Shown here: piece by piece, positions 41,216 to 48,564 of the stretch | Layout of the letters: every line of letters starts with the position of its first letter | Numbering within the stretch: position 1 is the first letter of the stretch | NCBI GenBank assembly: GCA_946414885.1 | Contig: CAMKQH010000006.1 | Location: forward strand, 62,001 to 126,000 | DNA: 64,000 bases | Source: an uncultured Lachnospiraceae bacterium | Lineage (GTDB): Bacteria > Bacillota > Clostridia > Lachnospirales > Lachnospiraceae | Direction: 5' to 3' | Notes under the pieces: model-generated | Databases searched by the model: none | What the model was told of the DNA's origin: nothing | The model's input: only the letters and a program-made list of their open reading frames with translations | Made by a program: the position numbers and the translations under genes

Positions 41216-43354
41216 ATGGCAGAAAAATCAAACGTCGTAATGAAGGATGCGAAGTATTTTGAAAATCGCGAGCTGTCTTGGATTCTCTTTGACCACAGAA
41301 TCCTTGGCGAGGCAAGGGACCGGTCCAATCCCTTGTTTGAAAGACTGAAGTTCCTTAGCATCACGGCCTCCAACCTGGATGAATTCTTTATGGTCCGCGT
41401 TGCTTCAATCAAGGACATGGTGAATGCGGGATATACCAAGAAGGACATTGCCGGCATGACGCCAAAGACACAGCTGGCTGCCATCGGCAGGGCCACACAT
41501 GAGCTGGTGGACCTGCAGTATTCCACTTGGGGCAGATCCTTAAATCCCCAGCTCTTGAAGGATGGTCTGCATATTATTGCGCATCACGAGGATCTGGACA
41601 AGGAAGAGGAAGCGTTTGTGGATCATTATTTCCAGGAGAACGTTTATCCCGTTCTGACGCCCATGGCGGTAGATTCCTCCAGACCGTTTCCGCTGATCCG
41701 GAATAAGACCCTGAACATTGGCGCCATGGTGCGCAAAAAGAAAAAGGGAAGTGAGTTGGAATTCGTTACCGTGCAGGTTCCCAGCGTGTTAAACCGCGTG
41801 GTCGAGCTGCCGATAAAGGAAGGGGAGATCAAGCGCGTGATCCTCCTAGAGGAGATCATTGAAAGAAACATTTCCAAGCTCTTTTTGAACTATACCATCG
41901 TCTGCGCTCATCCGTTCCGCATCATGCGTAATGCGGACCTTACCATCGAGGAGGATGAGGCGGAGGATCTGCTCAAGGAGATCGAGAAACAGATCAAAAA
42001 GCGTCAGTGGGGCGAATGCATCCGTCTTGAGGTGGAGCAGGGCATGGACAAAGATCTCCTGGCCTTCCTGAAGAAGGAATTGTTTATCGCAGACGCTTAC
42101 GTATATGAGATCGACGGTCCCTTGGACCTCACCGTGTTGATGAAGCTGTACGGACTGGACGGATTTGATGATCTCAAGGCGCCCAAATATGAACCCAAGC
42201 CCGTGCCGGAGCTCCCGGCGGGATGCAACATTTTCGAGCAGATCCGCAAGGGTGACGTTTTGATGCAGCATCCCTACCAGAGCTTTGAGCCCGTGGTAGA
42301 CTTTATCCGTCAGGCGGCAGTGGATCCGAAGGTCCTTGCCATCAAGCAGACCCTCTACCGCGTCAGCGGAAATTCGCCGATCATCGCGGCACTTGCGCAG
42401 GCGGCGGAAAACGGGAAGCAGGTGACGGTTCTCGTGGAACTGAAGGCCCGTTTTGATGAAGAAAACAATATTGTCTGGGCGAGAAAGCTGGAGAAGGCCG
42501 GATGCCACGTGATCTATGGTCTGTTGGGATTAAAGACCCATTCCAAGATCACCTTGGTGGTCCGCCGTGAGGAGAATGGCATTCAGCGCTACGTGCATCT
42601 TGGCACCGGCAACTACAATGACGCAACGGCAAAGCTCTACACCGACGTTGGCCTGCTCACCTGCTCTGAGACGGTGGGCGAGGATGCCACGGCAGTGTTT
42701 AACATGCTCTCGGGATATTCAGAGCCCCTGTTCTGGAATAAGCTGTCGCTTGCGCCCCTTTGGCTCAAGGATCGTTTCCTGTTCCTGATCGAAAGGGAAA
42801 AGAAATACGCGCTGGAAGGACGCAAGGCGAGGATCATCGCCAAGATGAACTCCCTGTGTGATCCCGACGTGATCGTTGCCCTCTATGAGGCCAGCGCCGC
42901 CGGCGTAAAGATCGACCTGATCGTGAGAGGCATTTGTTGCCTGCGCGTGGGAATCCCAGGCGTCAGCGAGAACATAACGGTGCGCTCCATCGTTGGCAAT
43001 TTCCTGGAGCACGCGAGAATCTTTTACTTTGAAAACGACGAGCATCCGGAGGTGTATTGTTCCAGTGCGGACTGGATGCCGAGAAACCTGGAGAGGCGCG
43101 TGGAGATCCTGTTCCCCATCGATCAGCCCCAGCTGAAGGAAGAACTGCGGCACGTACTTGACGTACAGCTCGCAGACACGGTAAAGGCATGCATCCTTAA
43201 GCCTGACGGAACCTACGAGAAGGTGGACGGCCGGGGAAAGAAGGCCGTTCTGGCCCAGGAAGTATTCTGCAAGGAGGCAGCCAAGAAGGCAAAGGTTGCA
43301 AAGACGGCGGGAGAGAGCCGCACCTTTAAGCCCAAGATGGCTCCGACGAACTAA
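41216..43354 (+). CDS. ppk: Polyphosphate kinase 1
   Basis: A 712-residue PPK1. Domains in order: N-terminal helical domain (NRELSWILFDHRILGEARD), head domain (PVLTPMAVDSSRPFPLI), and two phospholipase D-like catalytic lobes (LYRVSGNSPIIAALAQAAEN, VLVELKARFDEENNIVWA, GLLGLKTHSKITLVVRR, YVHLGTGNYNDATAKLYTD). His442 in KTHSK is the residue that is phosphorylated in PPK1. The enzyme makes polyphosphate from ATP and reverses it. AGGAG precedes the ATG. Encoded right after the exopolyphosphatase, so synthesis and breakdown are set together. Confidence 0.97.
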   Translation: MAEKSNVVMKDAKYFENRELSWILFDHRILGEARDRSNPLFERLKFLSITASNLDEFFMVRVASIKDMVNAGYTKKDIAGMTPKTQLAAIGRATHELVDLQYSTWGRSLNPQLLKDGLHIIAHHEDLDKEEEAFVDHYFQENVYPVLTPMAVDSSRPFPLIRNKTLNIGAMVRKKKKGSELEFVTVQVPSVLNRVVELPIKEGEIKRVILLEEIIERNISKLFLNYTIVCAHPFRIMRNADLTIEEDEAEDLLKEIEKQIKKRQWGECIRLEVEQGMDKDLLAFLKKELFIADAYVYEIDGPLDLTVLMKLYGLDGFDDLKAPKYEPKPVPELPAGCNIFEQIRKGDVLMQHPYQSFEPVVDFIRQAAVDPKVLAIKQTLYRVSGNSPIIAALAQAAENGKQVTVLVELKARFDEENNIVWARKLEKAGCHVIYGLLGLKTHSKITLVVRREENGIQRYVHLGTGNYNDATAKLYTDVGLLTCSETVGEDATAVFNMLSGYSEPLFWNKLSLAPLWLKDRFLFLIEREKKYALEGRKARIIAKMNSLCDPDVIVALYEASAAGVKIDLIVRGICCLRVGIPGVSENITVRSIVGNFLEHARIFYFENDEHPEVYCSSADWMPRNLERRVEILFPIDQPQLKEELRHVLDVQLADTVKACILKPDGTYEKVDGRGKKAVLAQEVFCKEAAKKAKVAKTAGESRTFKPKMAPTN

Positions 43355-43381
43355 TTACTTGGACGGAAGAGAGTGGAAAGA

Positions 43382-44629
43382 ATGACGTACGTTGTTTTGG
43401 CTTCGGGGTCCCCGAGAAGGCGGGAACTGTTGGAGCAGATTGGAATCAAATTTGACGTAAGGGTGAGCGAGGCGGACGAGGAGATTGCGCCGGGAACGAA
43501 ACCGCATCAGGCAGTGGAGGAATTGTCTTACCGGAAGGCGAAGGCCGTATGGGAGGAACTGCAGGAGAAGGAGACCGTGATCGGGGCGGATACCGTGGTC
43601 GCGCTCGGGGATCAGATCCTTGGAAAGCCCAAGGATGCCGACGAGGCAAAGGAGATGCTGACGCGCCTTCAGGGAAGGGAGCATTATGTCTATACCGGTG
43701 TTACCATCCTGACAAAGGAGGGCAAGAGGGTTACCTTTCATGAAGGGACGAAGGTGACGTTCACGCCCATGAGCCGTGAGGAGATCGAGGCCTACGTGGC
43801 GACGGGGGATCCCCTGGATAAGGCCGGCGCCTATGGCATCCAAGGGGAGTTCGCAAAGTACGTAAAGGGCATCCAGGGGGATTACAATTCCGTGGTGGGA
43901 CTTCCCGCAGGGCGGCTCTATCAGGAATTAATGCGGATCGGGAGGGCCGGCGCACCCAAGAAAGCGGTCATCTTTGATTTGGACGGTACGCTCTCTGACA
44001 CGATCCAAAGCCTTACGTACTGCGGTAATGAAATGCTAAAGGAATTGGGCTATGGTCCCTTTGAAGCAAAGGATTATCAATACTTTGCGGGAGACGGTGC
44101 GGCAAACCTGGTAAAGCGGGCGCTGCGGGCTTCGGGAGACATGGAGCTTCGCTCCTTTGACAAGGCGTTTCCCAGATATAAAGAGATCTTTGCCGTACAT
44201 TGCATGGATGGCGTGAAGCCTTTTGACGGTATCACGGAATTGGTTGCCGAGCTAAAAAAGCGTGGCTTAAAGCTGGCCGTGCTTTCGAATAAACCGCACG
44301 CGGAGACCATACGGGTGGTTGAAACCCTGTTTGGAAAGGGCACCTTCGACGTGCTTCAGGGACAGGAGCCCGGACTTGCACTGAAACCTAGTGCCGACGG
44401 CGTGTTCCGCATTCTGGAGAAGCTTCGCGCTGGCGGGGAGGAAATCTTGCCGGAGAACGTGCTGTATCTGGGTGACACCGGCACGGACGTGCTGACGGGA
44501 CGCGGCGCGGGAGCATTTACCGTAGGCGTTCTCTGGGGCTTCCGCGAGCGGGAGGAGCTTTTGGAAAACGGCGCTGATGCGTTGATCAGCCATCCGGCTG
44601 AGGCACTTTCGTTTTTGACGGAAGATTGA
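43382..44629 (+). CDS. maf: Fusion of Maf nucleotide pyrophosphatase and HAD phosphatase
   Basis: A 415-residue two-domain protein. Residues 1-185 are Maf: VVLASGSPRRRELLEQIG, VIGADTVVALGDQILGKPKD, YVYTGVTIL and DKAGAYGIQGEFAKYVKGIQ. From about 190 it is a HAD hydrolase of the phosphoglycolate phosphatase type: FDLDGTLSDTIQ (Asp199, Asp201), LAVLSNKPHAETIRVVE, and LYLGDTGTDVLTGRGAGAFT. Maf cleaves modified or wrong nucleoside triphosphates to monophosphates. A fused HAD could remove the last phosphate. ATG 43382 is used because GGAAGAGA lies 8 bases upstream; GTG 43373 is possible. Both domains keep their catalytic residues. Confidence 0.92.
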   Translation: MTYVVLASGSPRRRELLEQIGIKFDVRVSEADEEIAPGTKPHQAVEELSYRKAKAVWEELQEKETVIGADTVVALGDQILGKPKDADEAKEMLTRLQGREHYVYTGVTILTKEGKRVTFHEGTKVTFTPMSREEIEAYVATGDPLDKAGAYGIQGEFAKYVKGIQGDYNSVVGLPAGRLYQELMRIGRAGAPKKAVIFDLDGTLSDTIQSLTYCGNEMLKELGYGPFEAKDYQYFAGDGAANLVKRALRASGDMELRSFDKAFPRYKEIFAVHCMDGVKPFDGITELVAELKKRGLKLAVLSNKPHAETIRVVETLFGKGTFDVLQGQEPGLALKPSADGVFRILEKLRAGGEEILPENVLYLGDTGTDVLTGRGAGAFTVGVLWGFREREELLENGADALISHPAEALSFLTED

Positions 44630-44685
44630 CTAGACAAGAAACCATTTTGAATCACGTTACGTTAGAACTTTTTGGAGGTAAAGCG

Positions 44686-44949
44686 ATGAGAGAATATGAC
44701 GATGCCGTATTGGAGTGCTTTTTGAAGAATCAGGGACAGTTATATCCCGAGCCCGTGGCAGAGACCATGGAGGAGGCAGAGGAATTCTTGGAGGATTGCA
44801 TGGCCGTGGTTGCTGACTCTCTGGAAGAGGTTTTGGAGTATTTTGAGGAAGTTGGCGTTGACCTGGAAGGCGCTGAAGGAGAAGAAGTTTTGGAAAACGA
44901 CGAGATCTTTGACGTCGGTGACGGAAGGTATCTGATCGTTGAAGGGTAA
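44686..44949 (+). CDS. Small acidic conserved protein, function unknown
   Basis: An 87-residue protein, highly acidic (about a third Asp/Glu), starting MREYDDAVLECFLKNQGQLY and ending VGDGRYLIVEG. I recognise the pattern only as that of an uncharacterised small protein of Lachnospiraceae. No membrane segment or metal motif is evident. The ATG has a good TGGAGG site 7 bases upstream. It follows the maf gene by 56 bases and ends in an AT-rich hairpin before the pel-like region, so it belongs with the housekeeping side, not with the polysaccharide operon. Confidence 0.7.
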   Translation: MREYDDAVLECFLKNQGQLYPEPVAETMEEAEEFLEDCMAVVADSLEEVLEYFEEVGVDLEGAEGEEVLENDEIFDVGDGRYLIVEG

Positions 44950-44973
44950 AAAAAGTGCTTTAATTTTTTTACC
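44945..44973 (+). terminator. AT-rich hairpin before the polysaccharide operon
   Basis: GGTAAAAAAA (44945-44954) pairs with TTTTTTTACC (44964-44973), overlapping the stop codon of the acidic protein. Most pairs are A-T and no T-run follows the stem, so it may end transcription only weakly. Confidence 0.35.
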
Positions 44974-44978
44974 TTGAG

Positions 44979-44987
44979 TGATATAAT
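44979..44987 (+). promoter_or_regulatory. Extended -10 promoter of the Pel-like operon
   Basis: TGATATAAT combines the TG of an extended -10 with a perfect TATAAT (44982-44987). The -35 area (TTTAAT at 44959) is poor, as is usual for this class. Predicted start near 44994, giving a 56-base leader, too short for a cyclic-di-GMP riboswitch. Confidence 0.65.
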
Positions 44988-45049
44988 AATAATTTGGTTA
45001 TTCGTTCTTCTACCAGTAAATACGGCATTCTTAAAGGAAAGGCGCGCAA

Positions 45050-45313
45050 ATGAACGGCAAGAAGCGATATCAAATACGGCATGCGGCAGGTCAGTACTGG
45101 CTGCTGGACATGGAGCAAAAGCCGGGAAAATACAAGGCGCCAATGGCGCTAAATGAGACGGGAGCCATGATCCTGAACAGTTTTTGGGAGCAGGGCGATC
45201 CGAAGGCGGCAGCCAAGGCATTAAGTGAAGAGTATGAGATCGGAATGGATGAAGCGCTCGCGGACGTGACGGAATTCTTGGGACAACTGAAGCGCCAGGG
45301 CATTGCATTATAG
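45050..45313 (+). CDS. PqqD-like small protein at the head of the Pel-like operon
   Basis: An 87-residue protein with the PqqD winged-helix pattern: a beta hairpin start (YQIRHAAGQYWLLDME), the LNETGAMILNSFWEQG segment and a C-terminal helix pair (VTEFLGQLKRQGIAL). PqqD folds bind leader peptides for peptide-modifying enzymes (RRE), but no radical SAM enzyme or precursor peptide is nearby in this operon. A similar fold may serve here as an adaptor or sensor. ATG follows AAAGGAAAGG; the next gene starts 22 bases on, so it is the first gene of the polysaccharide transcript. Confidence 0.75.
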   Translation: MNGKKRYQIRHAAGQYWLLDMEQKPGKYKAPMALNETGAMILNSFWEQGDPKAAAKALSEEYEIGMDEALADVTEFLGQLKRQGIAL

Positions 45314-45334
45314 AGTTGGAAAGGGCATGGAAAG

Positions 45335-47608
45335 ATGGATATTTTACTGATCGGGAGCACGGGAAGCCTGATGCGGAAAATGGTGGAAAAGCTCCACAAG
45401 GAGGGACACAGGATTTTCGTCCTGACGGAGGAAGGCAAGGACACGTTCTTTAACCGGAGAGTCTTTGAGACCTATCGTTTTGCATATGACAACGCATGTA
45501 TCCGCGAGGTATTTGTGAGCGTAAAGCCGCAAGTTACCTTGTTTTTGGGCGCTTATGACAAGACGTTTCCCTGGAAGACGGGCATGAATACTCCCGTTAA
45601 GTTTAGCTCCAGTCTTCTGAATCTGTTAATGTCCTTCTCTGCATTGCGTCAGGGAAGATTTATCTATCTTTCTTCCGAGGAAGCCTTGGAGGGTTTTGAA
45701 GCGACGGATGACGGCTACGTGGAGCGCAGCAAGAATATCTCAGAAAAGGCACAGTCCATCGCCATGGGAGAGAAAACCTGTCTGGATTACGGCAAGATGA
45801 CCATGGGAGACGTGATGGTGCTTCGCGTTGGAAATCTTTACGGCATTCCGGAGGACGCGTCTGAGCTTGACAACGTCTGCGCAAAGATGTGCATGGATGC
45901 TCTCGATCTGGGCGAGATCAAGCTTCACGCCGGCAGGACCGTCAGTGCCCTGAACGCAAAGCCAGTGATGGAAATGCAGGAGGATGACCTGACGATCCTG
46001 GAAGGAGAAAAGAGCTACCGTCTGCTCCACGTCATGGATGCAGTGGAGTATATTTATAAAATGATGACAGTGAGCGGTCATCAGTCAGACATGTACCAGA
46101 TTGCTGGAAAGACGCTGATCACCCAGAGGGAGATGGCGCAGCTTATCATCTCCGGAATGAAATCGAATCAGCCGGAGGAAGACGCTCCGGTGATCTTGGA
46201 CAGCCTGTTGGATTCCCAGACCAACGTTACCCTCGACATGGAAACAACGGACGAGGAGTTTGGGCTGTTTGAGATGAATCCGCCCAGAAAGGCCTTACCG
46301 ATTCTTGCTGACTATATCAAGAAACACGCCGGAAGATTCTCAAGGCTCTCCGACAGACAGGAGAGTGCGTGGGATGCCTTTGTGCGCAAGGGCAAAGAGA
46401 TGATCCGCGCGGCCGTTCCCTTTGTCGAGAACTTAATCTTGTTTATTCCCTTCTTTATGCTCAATAACCGTGCAACGGATCACGAATACTTTAAGCATCT
46501 GGATTTCTATCTGTTGTACGTGTTGCTCTTTGCGATCGTGCACGGACAGCAGCAGGCGATCTTTTCCTGTCTTCTTGCGATCGCAGGTTATTTCTTCCGC
46601 CAGATGTACTGGCGATCCGGATTTGACGTGCTGTTGGACTACAGTACCTACGTATGGATGGCACAGCTCCTGATCCTCGGTCTTGTTGTTGGTTACATGA
46701 AGGATAAACTGAAGGCCGTTAAGGAAGAGAGTAACAATGAGGTCAAATTCCTTTCGAGACAGCTTGCGGACATGTCTGACATCAACGGAAGTAACGTTCG
46801 CGTGAAGGACGTGCTGTCCGATCAGCTGGTGAACCAGAATGACAGTATCGGAAAGATCTACGAAGTGACTTCCAGCCTGGATCAGTATGAGCCTGAGGAG
46901 GTTCTTTTCTACGCGGCAGACGTTATCGCCAAGATCATGCACTGCAAGGACGTGGCGATTTACTCCGTCTCCGGTGAGGTTTACGCGAGACTCGTATCCT
47001 CCACTTCGGACAAGGCAAGGTCCCTGGGAAATTCCGTACATTACAAGAAGATGGAGCAGATGTATGAAGTGCTCTGTCAGAAAAAGGTTTATATTAACAA
47101 GAACATGACGGAGGAGTATCCTCTGATGGCAAATGCCATTTTTGGCGGTGACCAGATGCAGATCATCATTATGGTTTGGGGCATCTCCTGGGAGAGAATG
47201 ACGCTCGGCCAGGCGAACGTGCTCGCCATTGCCAGTTATCTGACCCAGAACGCCGTACTGCGCGCGGACAAGTACATGGAAGTTCTCCGTTCCCAGAGAT
47301 ACCTTGGAAACACGCACGTCATGGAGGCAGAAGCCTTTGATCAGCTCATAAGTGCCTTCTTAAGGGCAAGGGAAAAGGGCTTTACCAAGTGTACGCTGAT
47401 CAACGTTACCAATACGCAGGGTTATGCGATCGAAGACCTGGACAAAAAGCTTGACAATGTCCTGAGAGACACGGACTACGTGGGTCTTACGGCAGCAGGA
47501 ACCATACAGGTACTTCTGGCGAATTCCGGACCTGCTGACGCGGAGTTCGCGATCAAGCGTCTTCAGAACGCCGGTTTTGAGTGTTATCGCGAGGAGGAGG
47601 CAGTATGA
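45335..47608 (+). CDS. pelD: SDR epimerase-like domain fused to PelD-like cyclic-di-GMP receptor
   Basis: A 757-residue fusion. Residues 1-315 resemble an extended SDR sugar epimerase (ILLIGSTGSLMRKMVEKLHK, FIYLSSEEALEGF, MVLRVGNLYG), but the usual YxxxK catalytic pair cannot be found where expected, so the domain may bind without catalysing. Four membrane helices follow (about 362-460), then a helical linker, a GAF domain (about 515-640) and a degenerate GGDEF domain (about 650-757). In the latter the GGDEF signature is replaced by AAGTI while the I-site RxxD is kept (Arg711, Asp714 in VLRDTDYVGL). Membrane-GAF-degenerate GGDEF with RxxD is the layout of PelD, the cyclic-di-GMP receptor of Pel synthesis. 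Stop overlaps the next start (ATGA). Confidence 0.85.
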   Translation: MDILLIGSTGSLMRKMVEKLHKEGHRIFVLTEEGKDTFFNRRVFETYRFAYDNACIREVFVSVKPQVTLFLGAYDKTFPWKTGMNTPVKFSSSLLNLLMSFSALRQGRFIYLSSEEALEGFEATDDGYVERSKNISEKAQSIAMGEKTCLDYGKMTMGDVMVLRVGNLYGIPEDASELDNVCAKMCMDALDLGEIKLHAGRTVSALNAKPVMEMQEDDLTILEGEKSYRLLHVMDAVEYIYKMMTVSGHQSDMYQIAGKTLITQREMAQLIISGMKSNQPEEDAPVILDSLLDSQTNVTLDMETTDEEFGLFEMNPPRKALPILADYIKKHAGRFSRLSDRQESAWDAFVRKGKEMIRAAVPFVENLILFIPFFMLNNRATDHEYFKHLDFYLLYVLLFAIVHGQQQAIFSCLLAIAGYFFRQMYWRSGFDVLLDYSTYVWMAQLLILGLVVGYMKDKLKAVKEESNNEVKFLSRQLADMSDINGSNVRVKDVLSDQLVNQNDSIGKIYEVTSSLDQYEPEEVLFYAADVIAKIMHCKDVAIYSVSGEVYARLVSSTSDKARSLGNSVHYKKMEQMYEVLCQKKVYINKNMTEEYPLMANAIFGGDQMQIIIMVWGISWERMTLGQANVLAIASYLTQNAVLRADKYMEVLRSQRYLGNTHVMEAEAFDQLISAFLRAREKGFTKCTLINVTNTQGYAIEDLDKKLDNVLRDTDYVGLTAAGTIQVLLANSGPADAEFAIKRLQNAGFECYREEEAV

Positions 47609-48549
47609 CTGGAGCAATCTGGTTTATCCTGATCTTGATCATAAATACGATCATATGCGTCCTGTTTGTGGTATGGGGGCATTTTCAGCAGCTTCGTGAT
47701 GAGGAAGCAAAGCAAAAGCATGCGCTTATGAGTATGCAGGGATATTATATCCAGGCGGGGATCATGTTTCTTTGTCCCGTTGTCGGACCTTTGTTTTTCA
47801 TTACGGCTCAGATCATCTATGCCTATTTCTTCCGGAACGGGCCGGATCTGGCTGACGTTATTTTTGGCAAGGACAAGGTGAAGGCGCCGAGAAAAGCGGA
47901 AGAGGAAGTGGAGAGAAACCGCGTGCCCCTGGAGGAGGCGCTTGCCGTATCTGACAGGCAGAGCGTCCGGAGTCTGATGCTGGACGTGGTCCGCGGAGAC
48001 GTAAGCAAATCCCTGGCTTCCATTAATCTCGCCCTGAACAGTGAAGATTCTGAGACGTCCCACTATGCGGCAACGGTCATGAGAGATTCCCTAAATGACT
48101 TCCGGCAGACCAGCCAATACAAATATCTTGCCTTCAAGGAGGATTACGTTGCGCCTGAAGTGAAGGCCTGTGAACTGATCGAATACATGAATGACATTCT
48201 GACGCAGGACGTATTCCCTGAGATGGAACAAAGGGAATTCGTGAACAAGATGGATGAAGCCTGCAATTTCCTGTATTCTGACGAGGAATACCGCGAGAAG
48301 ATCCTTCCGCAGTACGTGGAATGGGTTGGACTCCTGCAATTAAAGCTGCGTAATTACGACAGGGTGAAATATTGGTGCAACGCATCGAAGGAATTGTTCC
48401 CGAACGAGCTTTCAACGTATACCCTGCAGCTGAAACTATATTTTTGCATGGAGAACAGGGAAAGCTTTTTCCGGGTTATGGACGAGCTGAAGAAGGCGGA
48501 CGTGGTCATCGACCGCGAGACGCTGGAATTGATCCGTATTTTCAACTAA
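47605..48549 (+). CDS. pelE: PelE-like membrane and helical-repeat protein
   Basis: A 314-residue protein. Two hydrophobic segments lie in the first 80 residues (IWFILILIINTIICVLFVVW and AGIMFLCPVVGPLFFITAQI). The remaining part is soluble and helical, with TPR-like pairs (LEEALAVSDRQSVRSLMLDV, WVGLLQLKLRNYDRVKYWCN). Size, layout and place directly after a PelD-like gene match PelE, a scaffold that joins PelD, PelF and PelG in the inner membrane complex. ATG 47605 has GGAGGAGG upstream and overlaps the pelD-like stop. Sequence similarity cannot be tested here; assignment rests on position and architecture. Confidence 0.75.
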   Translation: MTGAIWFILILIINTIICVLFVVWGHFQQLRDEEAKQKHALMSMQGYYIQAGIMFLCPVVGPLFFITAQIIYAYFFRNGPDLADVIFGKDKVKAPRKAEEEVERNRVPLEEALAVSDRQSVRSLMLDVVRGDVSKSLASINLALNSEDSETSHYAATVMRDSLNDFRQTSQYKYLAFKEDYVAPEVKACELIEYMNDILTQDVFPEMEQREFVNKMDEACNFLYSDEEYREKILPQYVEWVGLLQLKLRNYDRVKYWCNASKELFPNELSTYTLQLKLYFCMENRESFFRVMDELKKADVVIDRETLELIRIFN

Positions 48550-48564
48550 GAGGAGAATCCGCTC

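Noticed and set aside
44987-45049. Cyclic-di-GMP riboswitch before the Pel-like operon
   Set aside because: The leader is only about 56 bases and shows no GEMM-type conserved core; control is more likely at the PelD-like protein.
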